Shown: positions 24,615-33,494, counted from the stretch's first letter. The stretch is 64,000 bases of DNA from Streptomyces cyaneus (GCF_004028635.1 NZ_RQJW01000006.1:62001-126000); one strand, 5' to 3'. The notes: a model not told the origin generated them from the sequence alone. A program made the numbers and translations.

Positions 24615-25301
24615 GTGAACCCAGTCAAGCCAGGAGAGACGCGGCGTACGCCTTGGATCGTAGGGGTCTCCGGCGCCTCCGGCACGCCCTATGCCGCCTC
24701 GGTGCTGCGCGCGCTGCTCGCCGCCGGGGAGAGCGTCGACCTCGTCGTGTCCCGGGCCTCGCGGCTCACCCTGCTCGACGAGACCGGGATCTCCTTCCGG
24801 GACGCCCACTGGCAGGACGACCTGCGGGAGTGGCTGGAGCGCGGGGCCGACGGCAAGCCGGGCACCTTCGAGGTGGACATCGACGGGGTACGGCACTGGA
24901 GTGCCGGGGACCTCGCGGCGGGGCCGTCCTCGGGGTCGTACCCGGTGAAAGGGATGCTCATCGTTCCGGCCTCCACGGCCTGTGTCGCCGGAGTCGCGCT
25001 GGGGCTGTCCAAGGACCTGCTGCAGCGGGCCGCGAGCGTGACGCTCAAGGAGCGCCGGCCGCTGGTCGTGGCCGTGCGGGAGACCCCGCTGAACGGCCAG
25101 ACGCTGCGGCACCTGGTGTCCCTGGACGAAGCGGGCGCCAGCGTCGTACCGGCCTCGCCCGCCTTCTACGCGGGGGCGACGCACATCCAGGACCTGGTGG
25201 ACTTCGTCGCCGGACGAGTCCTCGACGCGGCGGGCGTCGAGCACGGCCTCTACCGCCGCTGGCAGGGCGAGATCGGCGGCGGCTCCCGCCCTCCCGCCTG
25301 A
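24615..25301 (+). CDS. ubiX: Flavin prenyltransferase UbiX
   Basis: A 228-residue flavoprotein that makes prenyl-FMN from FMN and dimethylallyl phosphate, the cofactor of UbiD-type decarboxylases. It starts at the GTG at 24615. The N-terminal VGVSGASGTPYAASVLRALL is the FMN-binding GASG motif; later LIVPASTACVAGVALGLSKDL, RETPLNGQTLRHL and MPASPAFY-type (VPASPAFY) segments match the family. The nearby UbiD-family gene is the obvious customer. Length is slightly longer than E. coli UbiX because of a mid-protein insert. Confidence 0.94.
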   Translation: MNPVKPGETRRTPWIVGVSGASGTPYAASVLRALLAAGESVDLVVSRASRLTLLDETGISFRDAHWQDDLREWLERGADGKPGTFEVDIDGVRHWSAGDLAAGPSSGSYPVKGMLIVPASTACVAGVALGLSKDLLQRAASVTLKERRPLVVAVRETPLNGQTLRHLVSLDEAGASVVPASPAFYAGATHIQDLVDFVAGRVLDAAGVEHGLYRRWQGEIGGGSRPPA

Positions 25302-25378
25302 GCGGCACGCACCACGCACCACCCATCTCAGGAACACCCAGAACTCTCACCCCTCTTCAGTGGAAGGCTTCGAATCGC

Positions 25379-25834
25379 ATGGACGCGGTGGACAGGCAGC
25401 TCATCCAGGCCCTGAGGGAGAACGGCCGGGCCTCCTACGCGGAGCTGGGACGCCTCGTCGGCCTGTCGGGACCCAGCGTCACCGACCGCATCAACCGGCT
25501 GGAGGCGGCCGGCGTCATCACCGGCTACCGCGCCACCGTCGACTCCGCCTCGCTCGGCCTCGGCGTCACCGCCCTGATCGGCATCTCGCTCTCCGACGCC
25601 ACCGACCACGAGGACGTGGCCAACCGCCTGCGGGACCTGGGCGAGATCGAGGACTGCTGGTTCATCGCGGGCGACGACTCGTACATGCTCAAGGTGCGCG
25701 CGGCCGACGTGGACGGGCTGGAGAAGATCATCCGGCGGCTCAGCGGAACCGAGGGCGTGTCCCGGACCCGTACGACGATCGTGCTCTCCACGAAGTGGGA
25801 GAACCGGGTCGGAGAGCTGCCCGAAGAGGCGTAG
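25379..25834 (+). CDS. Lrp/AsnC family transcriptional regulator
   Basis: A 151-residue regulator. The N-terminal winged helix-turn-helix reads VDRQLIQALRENGRASYAEL then GLSGPSVTDRINRLEAAGVI (about residues 4-48). The C-terminal RAM/ligand-binding domain runs from about residue 60 (VTALIGISL) to SRTRTTIVLSTKWENR. Start at the ATG at 25379. It lies between ubiX and mqnE on the same strand and might control this block or itself, but that is not shown. A strong hairpin separates it from mqnE. Confidence 0.92.
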   Translation: MDAVDRQLIQALRENGRASYAELGRLVGLSGPSVTDRINRLEAAGVITGYRATVDSASLGLGVTALIGISLSDATDHEDVANRLRDLGEIEDCWFIAGDDSYMLKVRAADVDGLEKIIRRLSGTEGVSRTRTTIVLSTKWENRVGELPEEA

Positions 25835-25858
25835 GCCCGGAGGGCCGTATGGGGGCAC

Positions 25859-25879
25859 CTCCCGCCCGAAGGGTGGGGG
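25859..25879 (+). terminator. Hairpin between the Lrp gene and mqnE
   Basis: CTCCCGCCC at 25859-25867 pairs with GGGTGGGGG at 25871-25879 around a GAA loop: nine pairs including two G-T wobbles. An outer CCGTA/TACGG pair at 25845-25849 and 25881-25885 flanks it. It begins 25 bases after the Lrp stop and ends 37 bases before the mqnE start, so it may end the upstream transcript or act in the mqnE leader. The string resembles a hairpin often seen in Streptomyces intergenic regions. Confidence 0.5.
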
Positions 25880-25916
25880 CGTACGGTTGGACAGGTCGTC
25901 GGAGAAAGGTGTGGGC

Positions 25917-27080
25917 ATGGACGTCGGGCTCAAGCGCGAGCTGGAGGAGAAGGTCAGGGCCGGTGAACGGCTGACCAGTGAGGACGGCATCGCGCTGTAC
26001 GAGTCGGACGACCTGGCGTGGCTCGGCGGGCTCGCGCACGAGGTGCGCACGCGCAAGAACGGCGACGTCGTGCACTTCAACGTCAACCGGCACCTCAACA
26101 TGACCAACGTCTGCACGGCCTCCTGCGCGTACTGCTCGTTCCAGCGCAAGCCGGGCGAGAAGGACGCGTACACGATGCGCATCGAGGAGGCCGTCAAGCT
26201 CGCCAAGGCGATGGAGTCGGACAACCTCACCGAGCTCCACATCGTCAACGGCCTGCACCCGAACCTGCCGTGGCGCTACTACCCGCGTTCGCTGCGCGAG
26301 CTGAAGGCCGCCCTCCCGAACGTCTCCCTGAAGGCCTTCACGGCCACGGAGATCCACCACTTCGAGACGATCAGCGGTCTGTCGGCCTCCGAGATCCTCG
26401 ACGAGCTGATCGACGCGGGCCTGGAGTCCCTCACCGGCGGCGGCGCGGAGATCTTCGACTGGGAGGTCCGCCAGCACATCGTGGACCACCGCACCCACTG
26501 GGAGGACTGGTCCCGGATCCACCGCCTGGCGCACGAGAAGGGTCTGAAGACCCCGTGCACCATGCTGTACGGCCACATCGAGGAGCCGCGGCACAGGGTG
26601 GACCACGTCCTGCGCCTGCGCGAGCTGCAGGACGAGACGAACGGCTTCCAGGTCTTCATCCCGCTGCGCTACCAGCACGACTTCGTCGACATGAAGGACG
26701 GCAAGGTACGCAACCGCCTCCAGGCCAGGACCCAGATGGCGACCGGCGCCGAGGCCCTGAAGACCTTCGCGGTCTCGCGGCTGCTCTTCGACAACGTCCC
26801 GCACGTCAAGGTCTTCTGGGTCATGCACGGCGTCCAGACCGCGCAGCTGGCCCTCCAGCACGGCGCCGACGACATGGACGGCTCGGTCGTCGAGTACAAG
26901 ATCACGCACGACGCGGACAACTACGGCACGCCGAACAAGCTGACCCGCGAGGATCTGCTGGACCTGATCCGGGACGCCGGGTTCCGCCCGGTGGAGCGGA
27001 ACACGCGGTACGAGATCATCAGGGAGTACGACGGCCCGGACCCGCTGCGTCGCGAGTCCCCGCAGCCGATGCGGGTGTGA
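25917..27080 (+). CDS. mqnE: Aminofutalosine synthase MqnE (radical SAM)
   Basis: A 387-residue radical SAM enzyme that joins SAM to the chorismate-derived enolpyruvyl-benzoate made by MqnA, giving aminofutalosine. The cluster motif is CTASCAYC (Cys66, Cys70, Cys73). Family features include FNVNRHLNMTNVC before the motif and SLTGGGAEIFDWEVR, with the VMHGVQTAQLALQHGADDMDG region late in the protein. I choose the ATG at 25917 with a GGAGAAAGG ribosome-binding site over an upstream TTG at 25887. It follows the UbiD, MqnP and UbiX genes. Confidence 0.95.
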   Translation: MDVGLKRELEEKVRAGERLTSEDGIALYESDDLAWLGGLAHEVRTRKNGDVVHFNVNRHLNMTNVCTASCAYCSFQRKPGEKDAYTMRIEEAVKLAKAMESDNLTELHIVNGLHPNLPWRYYPRSLRELKAALPNVSLKAFTATEIHHFETISGLSASEILDELIDAGLESLTGGGAEIFDWEVRQHIVDHRTHWEDWSRIHRLAHEKGLKTPCTMLYGHIEEPRHRVDHVLRLRELQDETNGFQVFIPLRYQHDFVDMKDGKVRNRLQARTQMATGAEALKTFAVSRLLFDNVPHVKVFWVMHGVQTAQLALQHGADDMDGSVVEYKITHDADNYGTPNKLTREDLLDLIRDAGFRPVERNTRYEIIREYDGPDPLRRESPQPMRV

Positions 27081-27113
27081 TTTCCGGGGGCGGGGCCGTG
27101 GTACTCGTCCGCC

Positions 27114-27773
27114 ATGGTGAGCACAAAGGCTCCTGAGGACGCCTATACCGCCGAACCCTTCCTCCCTGACCGCGGCGGTCTCCCCGCCCTCCGTCGTGCC
27201 GCCGCCGAATGCAGGGGCTGCCCCCTGCACCGGGACGCCACCCAGACCGTGTTCGGCGCCGGAGACAGGACCGCCCGCGTCATGCTCGTCGGAGAACAAC
27301 CCGGCGACCAGGAGGACCGCCAGGGCAAACCCTTCGTCGGCCCCGCGGGCAGGCTCCTGGACCGTGCCCTGGAGGAAGCCGGCATCGACCCGGCGGACGC
27401 GTACGTCACCAACGCCGTCAAGCACTTCAAGTTCACGCAGGCCGAGCCCCGCAAGCGCCGCATCCACAAGGCGCCCACCCTGCGCGAGATGACCGCGTGC
27501 GGACCTTGGCTGGCCGCCGAACTGGCCGTCGTGGAGCCCGAGTTGATCGTGCTCCTGGGGGCGAGCGCGGGCAAGGCGCTGCTCGGCTCGTCGTTCCGGG
27601 TCGGCGAGGTGCGCGGGGCGCTGCTGGAGCGGGAGATCCACGGCCGGCAGGAGAAACTGGTGGCGACGGTGCATCCGTCGTCGGTGCTGCGGGCACAGGA
27701 CGACGCGGACCGGAAGGCGGCGTACGAGGGGCTGGTCTCGGATCTGAAAGTGGCGGCGCGGGCGTTGTCGTAA
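27114..27773 (+). CDS. UdgX-type uracil-DNA glycosylase
   Basis: A 219-residue member of UDG family 4/UdgX. Motif A is GEQPGDQEDRQGKPFVGPAG (60-79), and the motif B region is VATVHPSSVLR (183-193). Cysteines near the N-terminus (Cys33 and Cys36) and Cys129 fit the Fe-S cluster. The distinctive R-loop KRRIHK at 114-119 is present; in the mycobacterial UdgX its His forms a covalent bond with the uracil-derived abasic site. This identifies UdgX rather than ordinary UdgA. Cytoplasmic DNA repair. Starts at the ATG at 27114. Confidence 0.9.
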   Translation: MVSTKAPEDAYTAEPFLPDRGGLPALRRAAAECRGCPLHRDATQTVFGAGDRTARVMLVGEQPGDQEDRQGKPFVGPAGRLLDRALEEAGIDPADAYVTNAVKHFKFTQAEPRKRRIHKAPTLREMTACGPWLAAELAVVEPELIVLLGASAGKALLGSSFRVGEVRGALLEREIHGRQEKLVATVHPSSVLRAQDDADRKAAYEGLVSDLKVAARALS

Positions 27774-27789
27774 TGGTTACGATGTCTTG

Positions 27790-28314
27790 GTGTCCCTTAC
27801 TTTCACACTCGACCCCGCTGTCACGCCCGCCCTCCGCGACGGCATCCTCGACCTGTGGACCGACGTCTCCAACGCGGGTGGCGCCGTCGGCTTCGTGCCG
27901 CCCGTGACACGGGAGGCGATCCGGCCGGAGGTGGTGCGCTACTTCGCGCAGATGGCGGAGGGGCGCACCCGGCTGCTGGTCGGGCACGACGACACGGGCG
28001 AGGTGGCCGCGACGGCCTTCTTCACCTTCAACACGCACCGGCTGATGACGCACTGGGCATGGCTGTACACGGTGATGGTGCACCCCTGGCACCAGGGCAA
28101 GGGCTACGGTCGCGACCTGCTGACGGCCGCCGAGCGGGCCGCCCGCACCATCGACGGCATCGAGGCGATCCGGCTCACCTGCCGGGGCGGCCTGGGTCTG
28201 GAACGCTTCTACGGCTCCTGCGGCTACAAGGAGGTCGGCCGGATACCGGGCGCCATCCGCGTCGCACCGGGCGAGGACCGCGACGACGTGATCATGTTGC
28301 TGCCGCTCGTCTGA
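27790..28314 (+). CDS. GNAT family N-acetyltransferase
   Basis: A 174-residue protein with a GTG at 27790 (a TTG one codon earlier is possible). The GNAT acetyl-CoA-binding signature is VHPWHQGKGYGRDLLTAAERAAR, preceded by the beta-4 strand HWAWLYTVMV. The C-terminal LERFYGSCGYKEVGRIPG is the usual beta5-alpha4 end of the fold. The substrate cannot be told. It starts 16 bases after the udgX-type gene, so it may be read through from it. Confidence 0.85.
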   Translation: MSLTFTLDPAVTPALRDGILDLWTDVSNAGGAVGFVPPVTREAIRPEVVRYFAQMAEGRTRLLVGHDDTGEVAATAFFTFNTHRLMTHWAWLYTVMVHPWHQGKGYGRDLLTAAERAARTIDGIEAIRLTCRGGLGLERFYGSCGYKEVGRIPGAIRVAPGEDRDDVIMLLPLV

Positions 28315-28411
28315 CCCACTGCTGCCCCGCTGCTGACCCCCCTGCAAGATCGTCGGTGCTGCGTGCTTCACTGGGCAGTGGCCCTTTTTGGAATCGGAAG
28401 AGTGGATTGAG

Positions 28412-28723
28412 ATGCTCCGCTACACACTGATGCGCCTCGGAATCTTCGTGGGCTGCCTCGTGGTCGTCTGGGGTCTCGTCTACTCCGGCCTCGCCCCGCG
28501 CGGTCTCGGCGACTCCAACGGCATGTGGATCATCCTGCTCGCCCTGCTGATCTCGGCCCCCATCAGCTTCGTCGTCCTGCGCAAGGAGCGCGACCGCGCC
28601 TCCGTCCAGATCGTCCAGAAGGTCGACCGGGTGAAGGCCAACCTGGAGTCCAACCGCAGCCAGGAGGACGACGTGGTCGACGAGGCGGCTCGGGCACAGG
28701 GCCAGGCTTCTTCCCAGGCCTAG
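28412..28723 (+). CDS. DUF4229 membrane protein
   Basis: A 103-residue protein starting at the ATG at 28412. Two TM segments, TLMRLGIFVGCLVVVWGLVY and MWIILLALLISAPISFVVL, are followed by the charged RKERDRASVQI segment and a helical tail ending in a low-complexity Gln/Ala/Ser stretch. This is the DUF4229 pattern seen across actinobacteria, of unknown function. It precedes the paired SPFH genes by 190 bases but has its own upstream region. Confidence 0.85.
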   Translation: MLRYTLMRLGIFVGCLVVVWGLVYSGLAPRGLGDSNGMWIILLALLISAPISFVVLRKERDRASVQIVQKVDRVKANLESNRSQEDDVVDEAARAQGQASSQA

Positions 28724-28757
28724 TAGGGCCGCCGTACGGTCTCTCCGACCCGACAGC

Positions 28758-28791
28758 GATACCGATGGGTAACTGATACCGATGGGTAACT
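28758..28791 (+). repeat. Perfect 17-base tandem repeat upstream of the SPFH genes
   Basis: GATACCGATGGGTAACT occurs twice in direct, abutting copies (28758-28774 and 28775-28791) with no mismatch. It lies 124 bases upstream of the first SPFH start, inside the 191-base gap after the DUF4229 gene. Tandem identical sites of this size can be paired operator or activator sites; slippage duplication is the alternative. Confidence 0.75.
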
Positions 28792-28914
28792 GTGCGGGTC
28801 GCCCCCTTACCTTTGTCCGGATCATGATGTGGGATGACTGGAACCACATCGGGGTGACCGGTGTATCAGCAGTAGGACCCGCATCCAACGGGCAAGGGAA
28901 CACAAGGGGGAACC

Positions 28915-30558
28915 GTGGCACGAGCGCGCGCCAAGCAGGGCGCACGACGCGTGGCCGAGGCCGTCGCATCCGGCACCGACCCGCGGACGGCCGCGCAGGA
29001 GGAACTGCAGCGGCAGATCGGCGGACGCGGGACACGCACCGACGGCGGCGAGGGGTACGACGCGCAGGGCCAGGGCATCGACCCGGCCGACTTCCCGGCC
29101 GCCCGCGAACAGGGTGGCTCCACCGCCACCGTCATGCGGCAGAAGACGGTGCCGCTGGACGAGGCCGGGGAGGCGCTCGGCCGTAGCGAGCAGGTGCGCG
29201 AGGGCGCCGAGATGGTGCACGCCATCTGCCCGATGGTGATCCCCAAGGGCCGCTCGATCTTCTCCATGCTGCCGGTGCTGATGCTCTTCGTGCTGAGCGT
29301 GGTGGGCGCGGCCATCGTGGGGGCGTCCGGTGCCGACGTGCTGACCAACCCGCTGTTCGGCGTGCACTCCTGGCTCATCTCCTTGCTCGCCGTCGCCTTC
29401 GTGTGGTGGCGCCAGGGCATGGTCATGGTGCCGGACGGCTGCCAGGCGATGATCACTCGCTTCGGCAAGCTGGAGAAGGTCGTCGGCCCGGGCCGGATCG
29501 TGCTGCTGAGCCCGTGGAAGCGGGTGTCGTACATCGTCAACACCACGATCGAGTACCCGTTCAACGCCCCGGTGCGCGAGGCACCGACCAAGGGCGGAGT
29601 GAAGGCGTCGATCGACCTGTTCATCCAGTTCCGGATCAGCGACCCGACCGAGTTCGTCTACACGCTGGGCGCGGTCCGCGGCTTCGAGGAGAAGCTGAGC
29701 AACGCGGTGAGCGAGACGATCCGCACCCTCGTCTACGAACAGGAAGCCGCCGGGATCTACGACATGGTCGGCGAGGACACCGGCCGCCTTCTGGACCTGC
29801 TCAACCAGCAGTTCCGCCCGGCCGTCGAGCTGACCAACGCCAACATCACCCACGCCGAACCCTCCGACCAGCGCTACCGCATGGACCTGGCGGCGCCCGA
29901 GATGGTGCGAGTGGCCAAGGAGGCGTACACGCATGAGTACGCGCTCCAGCTCCGCAAGGAGCAGGACGAGGGCGACCTCACCCGCGAACTCGCCTCCAGC
30001 CACGAGACTCTCTCCGCGATCCAGGCCGACATCGCCCAGTACCAGGCGCAGATGGACACCGCCGTGGAGCGCGAGACTAACCGCGCCGAGGCGCTCGCCC
30101 GGCAGCGTTACGTCCAGGCCGAGTCGGAGGCCAAGGCCAACGCGGCCCTCCTGGAGGCGCAGGCCCTCGACATCCGCGCGGTGACCGCGGCGGAGGCGCC
30201 CGAGATCCTGGAGTACCGCTACCAGCAGCAGGTGCTGGACACCCTGGAGCAGGTCGCCGACCATCTGCCGCGCCTGGTGCGCATCGGCGGCACGGCGGAC
30301 GCGGGGATCGACTTCCTGGAGCTGGCCCGCGAGCTGATCGGCGAGCGTGGCACGGAGCTGTTCACCGAGGAGGACACGGCCGCCGTGCGGGCACGTCTCG
30401 CCGAGGTGTCCGAGCGGATCGCCGCGCGCGAGGCGGAGATCGGTGCGCTGCTGGCGGCCGACCGGCCGACGGTGCCGCAGGTGCCCAACCAGCCCGAATC
30501 GACCGACAGCTCCGACAGCTCCATCAGCTCTGACGTCTCCGAGGAGGCCGACCAGTGA
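28915..30558 (+). CDS. SPFH/band 7 domain membrane protein (first of pair)
   Basis: A 547-residue protein, GTG start at 28915. Residues 1-110 are soluble and polar. Two TM segments follow (about 115-137 and 152-167), then the SPFH/band 7 domain (about 168-350; DGCQAMITRFGKLEKVVGPG, VKASIDLFIQFRISDPTEFV). A Gln/Glu/Ala-rich coiled coil covers about 365-440, followed by an acidic/Ser-rich tail. The coiled coil and domain order are those of oligomer-forming stomatin/flotillin-like proteins. The second SPFH gene overlaps its stop (GTGA), so the pair probably forms a hetero-oligomer as HflK and HflC do. No partner protease or NfeD gene is adjacent. Confidence 0.88.
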   Translation: MARARAKQGARRVAEAVASGTDPRTAAQEELQRQIGGRGTRTDGGEGYDAQGQGIDPADFPAAREQGGSTATVMRQKTVPLDEAGEALGRSEQVREGAEMVHAICPMVIPKGRSIFSMLPVLMLFVLSVVGAAIVGASGADVLTNPLFGVHSWLISLLAVAFVWWRQGMVMVPDGCQAMITRFGKLEKVVGPGRIVLLSPWKRVSYIVNTTIEYPFNAPVREAPTKGGVKASIDLFIQFRISDPTEFVYTLGAVRGFEEKLSNAVSETIRTLVYEQEAAGIYDMVGEDTGRLLDLLNQQFRPAVELTNANITHAEPSDQRYRMDLAAPEMVRVAKEAYTHEYALQLRKEQDEGDLTRELASSHETLSAIQADIAQYQAQMDTAVERETNRAEALARQRYVQAESEAKANAALLEAQALDIRAVTAAEAPEILEYRYQQQVLDTLEQVADHLPRLVRIGGTADAGIDFLELARELIGERGTELFTEEDTAAVRARLAEVSERIAAREAEIGALLAADRPTVPQVPNQPESTDSSDSSISSDVSEEADQ

Positions 30559-31898
30559 GCACCGCCCGTTCCTCCCACCGCCGGTCGGTCATCTCCGAGA
30601 AGGTCGCCCCCTGGAGCGACATCGCGCGACTGCTGCGCGGCGGCGAGGCCGACACCCTGATCCCGGTCATCATCCCCCGCCACCGGCGCCGTCTGTGGTG
30701 GATGCTGCCGCTGTGGCTCGGCGTCTACGCCCTGCTCATGGGCGTGATGCTGTCCCTGCAAGAGGCGGACGCCGAGTCGGCCGCCGGGGACCTCGCCTAC
30801 GGCGCCCTCGCCACCCTCTCCTACGTCGGCGGCGTTGTGCTGCTGCTGATCGGCGCGCTGTGGTGGTGGCGCTCCTCGATCGTCGAGATCGAGCAGGGCA
30901 CCAACGGCGTGCTGACCCGCTACGGCGCTGTCGTCCGCACCCTGGACGCCGGCCGCCACTACCTGTGGCACCCGTGGTCCCGGGTCGACTTCGTCGTCGA
31001 CACGGCCACCGAAATCCCGTACTCCGCGCCGGTGATGGCCTGCCCGACGCAGGAGAACGTGCCGCTGCGCTCGATCGAGTTCTTCCTGAAGTTCCGCATC
31101 ACCGACGCCGTGTTGTTCGTCCGCACCATCGGCGCGGGCAACTTCGACCTGGTGCTCTCCAGTGCCGTACAGGACGCGATCCGGCAGCGGGCGCGGAAGA
31201 TGCGCACGGAGCGGGCGTACGACCTGCGCGGCTCCGACGTGGCCGACATGCAGGAACTGCTCAACCGCCAGCTCTCCGGCTACGGCGTGCGCATCACCGG
31301 CTCCAACATCCCGGACGTGCAGCTGCCGACGCAGTACCAGCAGCACCTGGCCACCCGGGAGCGGGTCGCCAAGGAACGCACGGCGTACGACCAGGAGTGG
31401 GGGCTCATCCGCAAGCGCCGCATCGACCAGCTGGGCATGGACATCGAGCGTGCCAAGAAGGTGCGGGACGCCCGGATCGTCGAGGTCAAGGCCGCGCTGA
31501 ACCGGGCCCGCGAGGAGGTCGCCCAGCTGCTGGAGCAGCAGGAGACCAACGCCCAGCGGGTGCGGTTCGAGATCGAGACGCGGGGCCGCAGCGGTCTGAT
31601 CGCCGCCGAGAACGAGGCCCGCGCCCAGCGCGCCCTGGCCACGGCCTACCGCGACAACCGCGCCGTCCTGCAGTACGAACTCGCCCGTCGCCGCCTGGAG
31701 GTGGGCGCGAAGCTCGCCGGCAAGGCCCCGCAGCCGGTGGTCGTACGGACCGACGGCACGAGCGCCGACACCTCGGCCCTGTCCACCCTCATCACCGCGC
31801 AGCTGCTGCCCCGGCTGACGGCCCTGCCGTCGGTCGACGGGCGGCAGTGGGCCAATCAGTTGGCGCGGTTCCAGGACGACGGGAGTGGCGAGGAGTAG
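30555..31898 (+). CDS. SPFH/band 7 domain membrane protein (second of pair)
   Basis: A 447-residue protein starting at the GTG at 30555, overlapping the previous stop. An N-terminal cytosolic stretch of about 45 residues is followed by TM segments at about 47-66 and 85-106. The SPFH domain starts IVEIEQGTNGVLTRYG and contains VPLRSIEFFLKFRITDAVLFV. A long coiled coil (about 270-370; IDQLGMDIERAKKVRDARI) is followed by an ALSTLITAQLLPRLTALP helix. The topology mirrors the first gene, which supports an assembled pair. Function is unknown in this genus as far as I know. Confidence 0.88.
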   Translation: MSTARSSHRRSVISEKVAPWSDIARLLRGGEADTLIPVIIPRHRRRLWWMLPLWLGVYALLMGVMLSLQEADAESAAGDLAYGALATLSYVGGVVLLLIGALWWWRSSIVEIEQGTNGVLTRYGAVVRTLDAGRHYLWHPWSRVDFVVDTATEIPYSAPVMACPTQENVPLRSIEFFLKFRITDAVLFVRTIGAGNFDLVLSSAVQDAIRQRARKMRTERAYDLRGSDVADMQELLNRQLSGYGVRITGSNIPDVQLPTQYQQHLATRERVAKERTAYDQEWGLIRKRRIDQLGMDIERAKKVRDARIVEVKAALNRAREEVAQLLEQQETNAQRVRFEIETRGRSGLIAAENEARAQRALATAYRDNRAVLQYELARRRLEVGAKLAGKAPQPVVVRTDGTSADTSALSTLITAQLLPRLTALPSVDGRQWANQLARFQDDGSGEE

Positions 31899-31948
31899 GA
31901 CAGCGTGGTCGCGGGCCGGGTGGGATCTCCCTCCCGGCCCGTAGGCTG

Positions 31949-32617
31949 ATGGGCATGGGTGCCGTGAAGACCAAGCGGATGCCGCGGGCCGTCCGTGAGC
32001 AGCAGATGCTGGACGCCGCTGTGCGGACCTTCGGCCAGCGGGGGTACATGGCCGCGTCGATGGACGAGATCGCCGAACTCGCGGGCGTCTCCAAGCCGTT
32101 GGTGTACCTGTACCTCAACTCGAAGGAAGACCTGTTCACGGCCTGCATCCGGCGGGAGGCGGCCGCGCTCACCGAGGCCGTCCGCGCGGGCGTCCGGCGC
32201 GATGTGCCCGCCGACCGCCAACTCTGGGAAGGGCTCGGCGCGTTCTTCACGCACACCGCGCAGAACCCGGACGGCTGGTCCGTCCTGCACCTCCAGGCCC
32301 GCACCCATGGCGAGCCGTTCGCCGCAGAGGTCGCCGCGATGCGCGCGGAGATCGTCGCGTTCGTGACACAGCTGATCCTCGCGGCGGCCCGGGAGGCCCA
32401 TCGCGACCCCGACCTCCCCGAGAGCGAGGTCGCCGGCCTCGCCGAAGCCCTGGTGGGCGCCGCCGAGTCGCTCGCCGCCTGGGCCAACGCCACACCGGGT
32501 GTGACGGCGAGACAGACGGCGGCGACCTTGATGAACTTCGCGTGGGCCGGCCTCGGCAACCTCATGGACGGCCGACGCTGGTCACCGCCGGACGTCTCTC
32601 ACGAGGCGGGCGGATAG
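31949..32617 (+). CDS. TetR/AcrR family transcriptional regulator
   Basis: A 222-residue regulator. The N-terminal DNA-binding domain is clear: REQQMLDAAVRTFGQRGY, MDEIAELAGVSKPLVYLYLN and SKEDLFTACI (residues 17-65). The helical C-terminal ligand domain is of a type often linked to acyl-CoA sensing. The start is one of two in-frame ATGs (31949 or 31955). It converges with the MaoC/FabG operon and stops 4 bases from it. Palindromes TTACC-N3-GGTAA before the thiolase gene and, with one mismatch, before the acyl-CoA ligase gene are its likely operators; that assignment is an inference. Confidence 0.9.
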   Translation: MGMGAVKTKRMPRAVREQQMLDAAVRTFGQRGYMAASMDEIAELAGVSKPLVYLYLNSKEDLFTACIRREAAALTEAVRAGVRRDVPADRQLWEGLGAFFTHTAQNPDGWSVLHLQARTHGEPFAAEVAAMRAEIVAFVTQLILAAAREAHRDPDLPESEVAGLAEALVGAAESLAAWANATPGVTARQTAATLMNFAWAGLGNLMDGRRWSPPDVSHEAGG

Positions 32618-32621
32618 ACCC

Positions 32622-33494
32622 TCACGAGGCGAGCGGACAGACGTCCCCGGCCAGATGGACGCGATCCCCGCCGCCCCGCAGCTCGAACCGCCCGCCCTCC
32701 GCCGCGTACGTCACCGTCCCCGGCAGCAGCACCGGCGCCTTGAACTCCGCCTGTACCCGCACCGCCTCCGGTGTGCCGTGCGCGGCGAGGCAGCGGGCCA
32801 CGGTCCACATGCCGTGCGCGATGGCCCGGGGAAAACCGAACAGGCGGGCGGTGAGCGGGTGGAGGTGGATGGGGTTCCGGTCGCCGGAAGCGGCACCGTA
32901 GCGCCGCCCGACGTCGGCGCCGAGCCGCCATTCGGCAACGGCGGGGAGGGGCTTGTGCTCCTCCGGTACGTCCTTCACGGCCGCTGCCGCTCCTGCTGCT
33001 GCCGCAGCCGTAGGGCCGTCGGTGCGGTGCCGGGCCAGATATGTGCTCCTGGACTCCCATACGACCCGCTCGCCCGACCGCAGCAAGGTGACCACACCGG
33101 CCTCCGTGCCGCGTCGATGGGGCGCCAACTCGTCCACGTACGCGGTGAGTTCGTACTCCCCGGTGGCCGTCAGTACCGTGTGCCGGGTGATCTCGATCGA
33201 CGTGTGGACGAGGCCGAGCAGCGGCAGCGGAAAGTCCCGGCCGCTCATCAGCCGCATGGCGAGCGGGAAGCCCAGCACATGCGGATACGTCAACGGCAGC
33301 GAGTCGTCGCCGGTCGGGAAGCCACACACCCGCTCGTACGCGGCGAGCCGCGTCAGGTCGATGCGCACACCGGACAGTTCGAGCCGGGTGCGCGGGTAGT
33401 CGGCGTCCGGGCGGGGCCGCTTGAAGGGGGAGAGGAGTGCGCCGCGCGCGAGGAGGGGGCCAAGTGCCGGAGAGCTGGTGAGCGTGGTCCGCAT
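32622..33494 (-). CDS. MaoC-like (R)-specific enoyl-acyl hydratase
   Basis: A 290-residue double hot-dog dehydratase. The hydratase motif is in the second half as YGAASGDRNPIHLHPLTARLFGFPRAIAHGMWT, with the Asp and His of the R-hydratase 2 motif. The first half is a degenerate FAS1_DH-like hot dog. Its ATG at 33494 overlaps the stop codon of the FabG-like gene, so the two are one operon. The set FabG4-like reductase, this hydratase and the divergent thiolase is arranged as fabG4-htdX-fadA2 in M. tuberculosis (Rv0241c-Rv0243), as I recall it. Confidence 0.88.
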   Translation of the reverse strand: MRTTLTSSPALGPLLARGALLSPFKRPRPDADYPRTRLELSGVRIDLTRLAAYERVCGFPTGDDSLPLTYPHVLGFPLAMRLMSGRDFPLPLLGLVHTSIEITRHTVLTATGEYELTAYVDELAPHRRGTEAGVVTLLRSGERVVWESRSTYLARHRTDGPTAAAAAGAAAAVKDVPEEHKPLPAVAEWRLGADVGRRYGAASGDRNPIHLHPLTARLFGFPRAIAHGMWTVARCLAAHGTPEAVRVQAEFKAPVLLPGTVTYAAEGGRFELRGGGDRVHLAGDVCPLAS

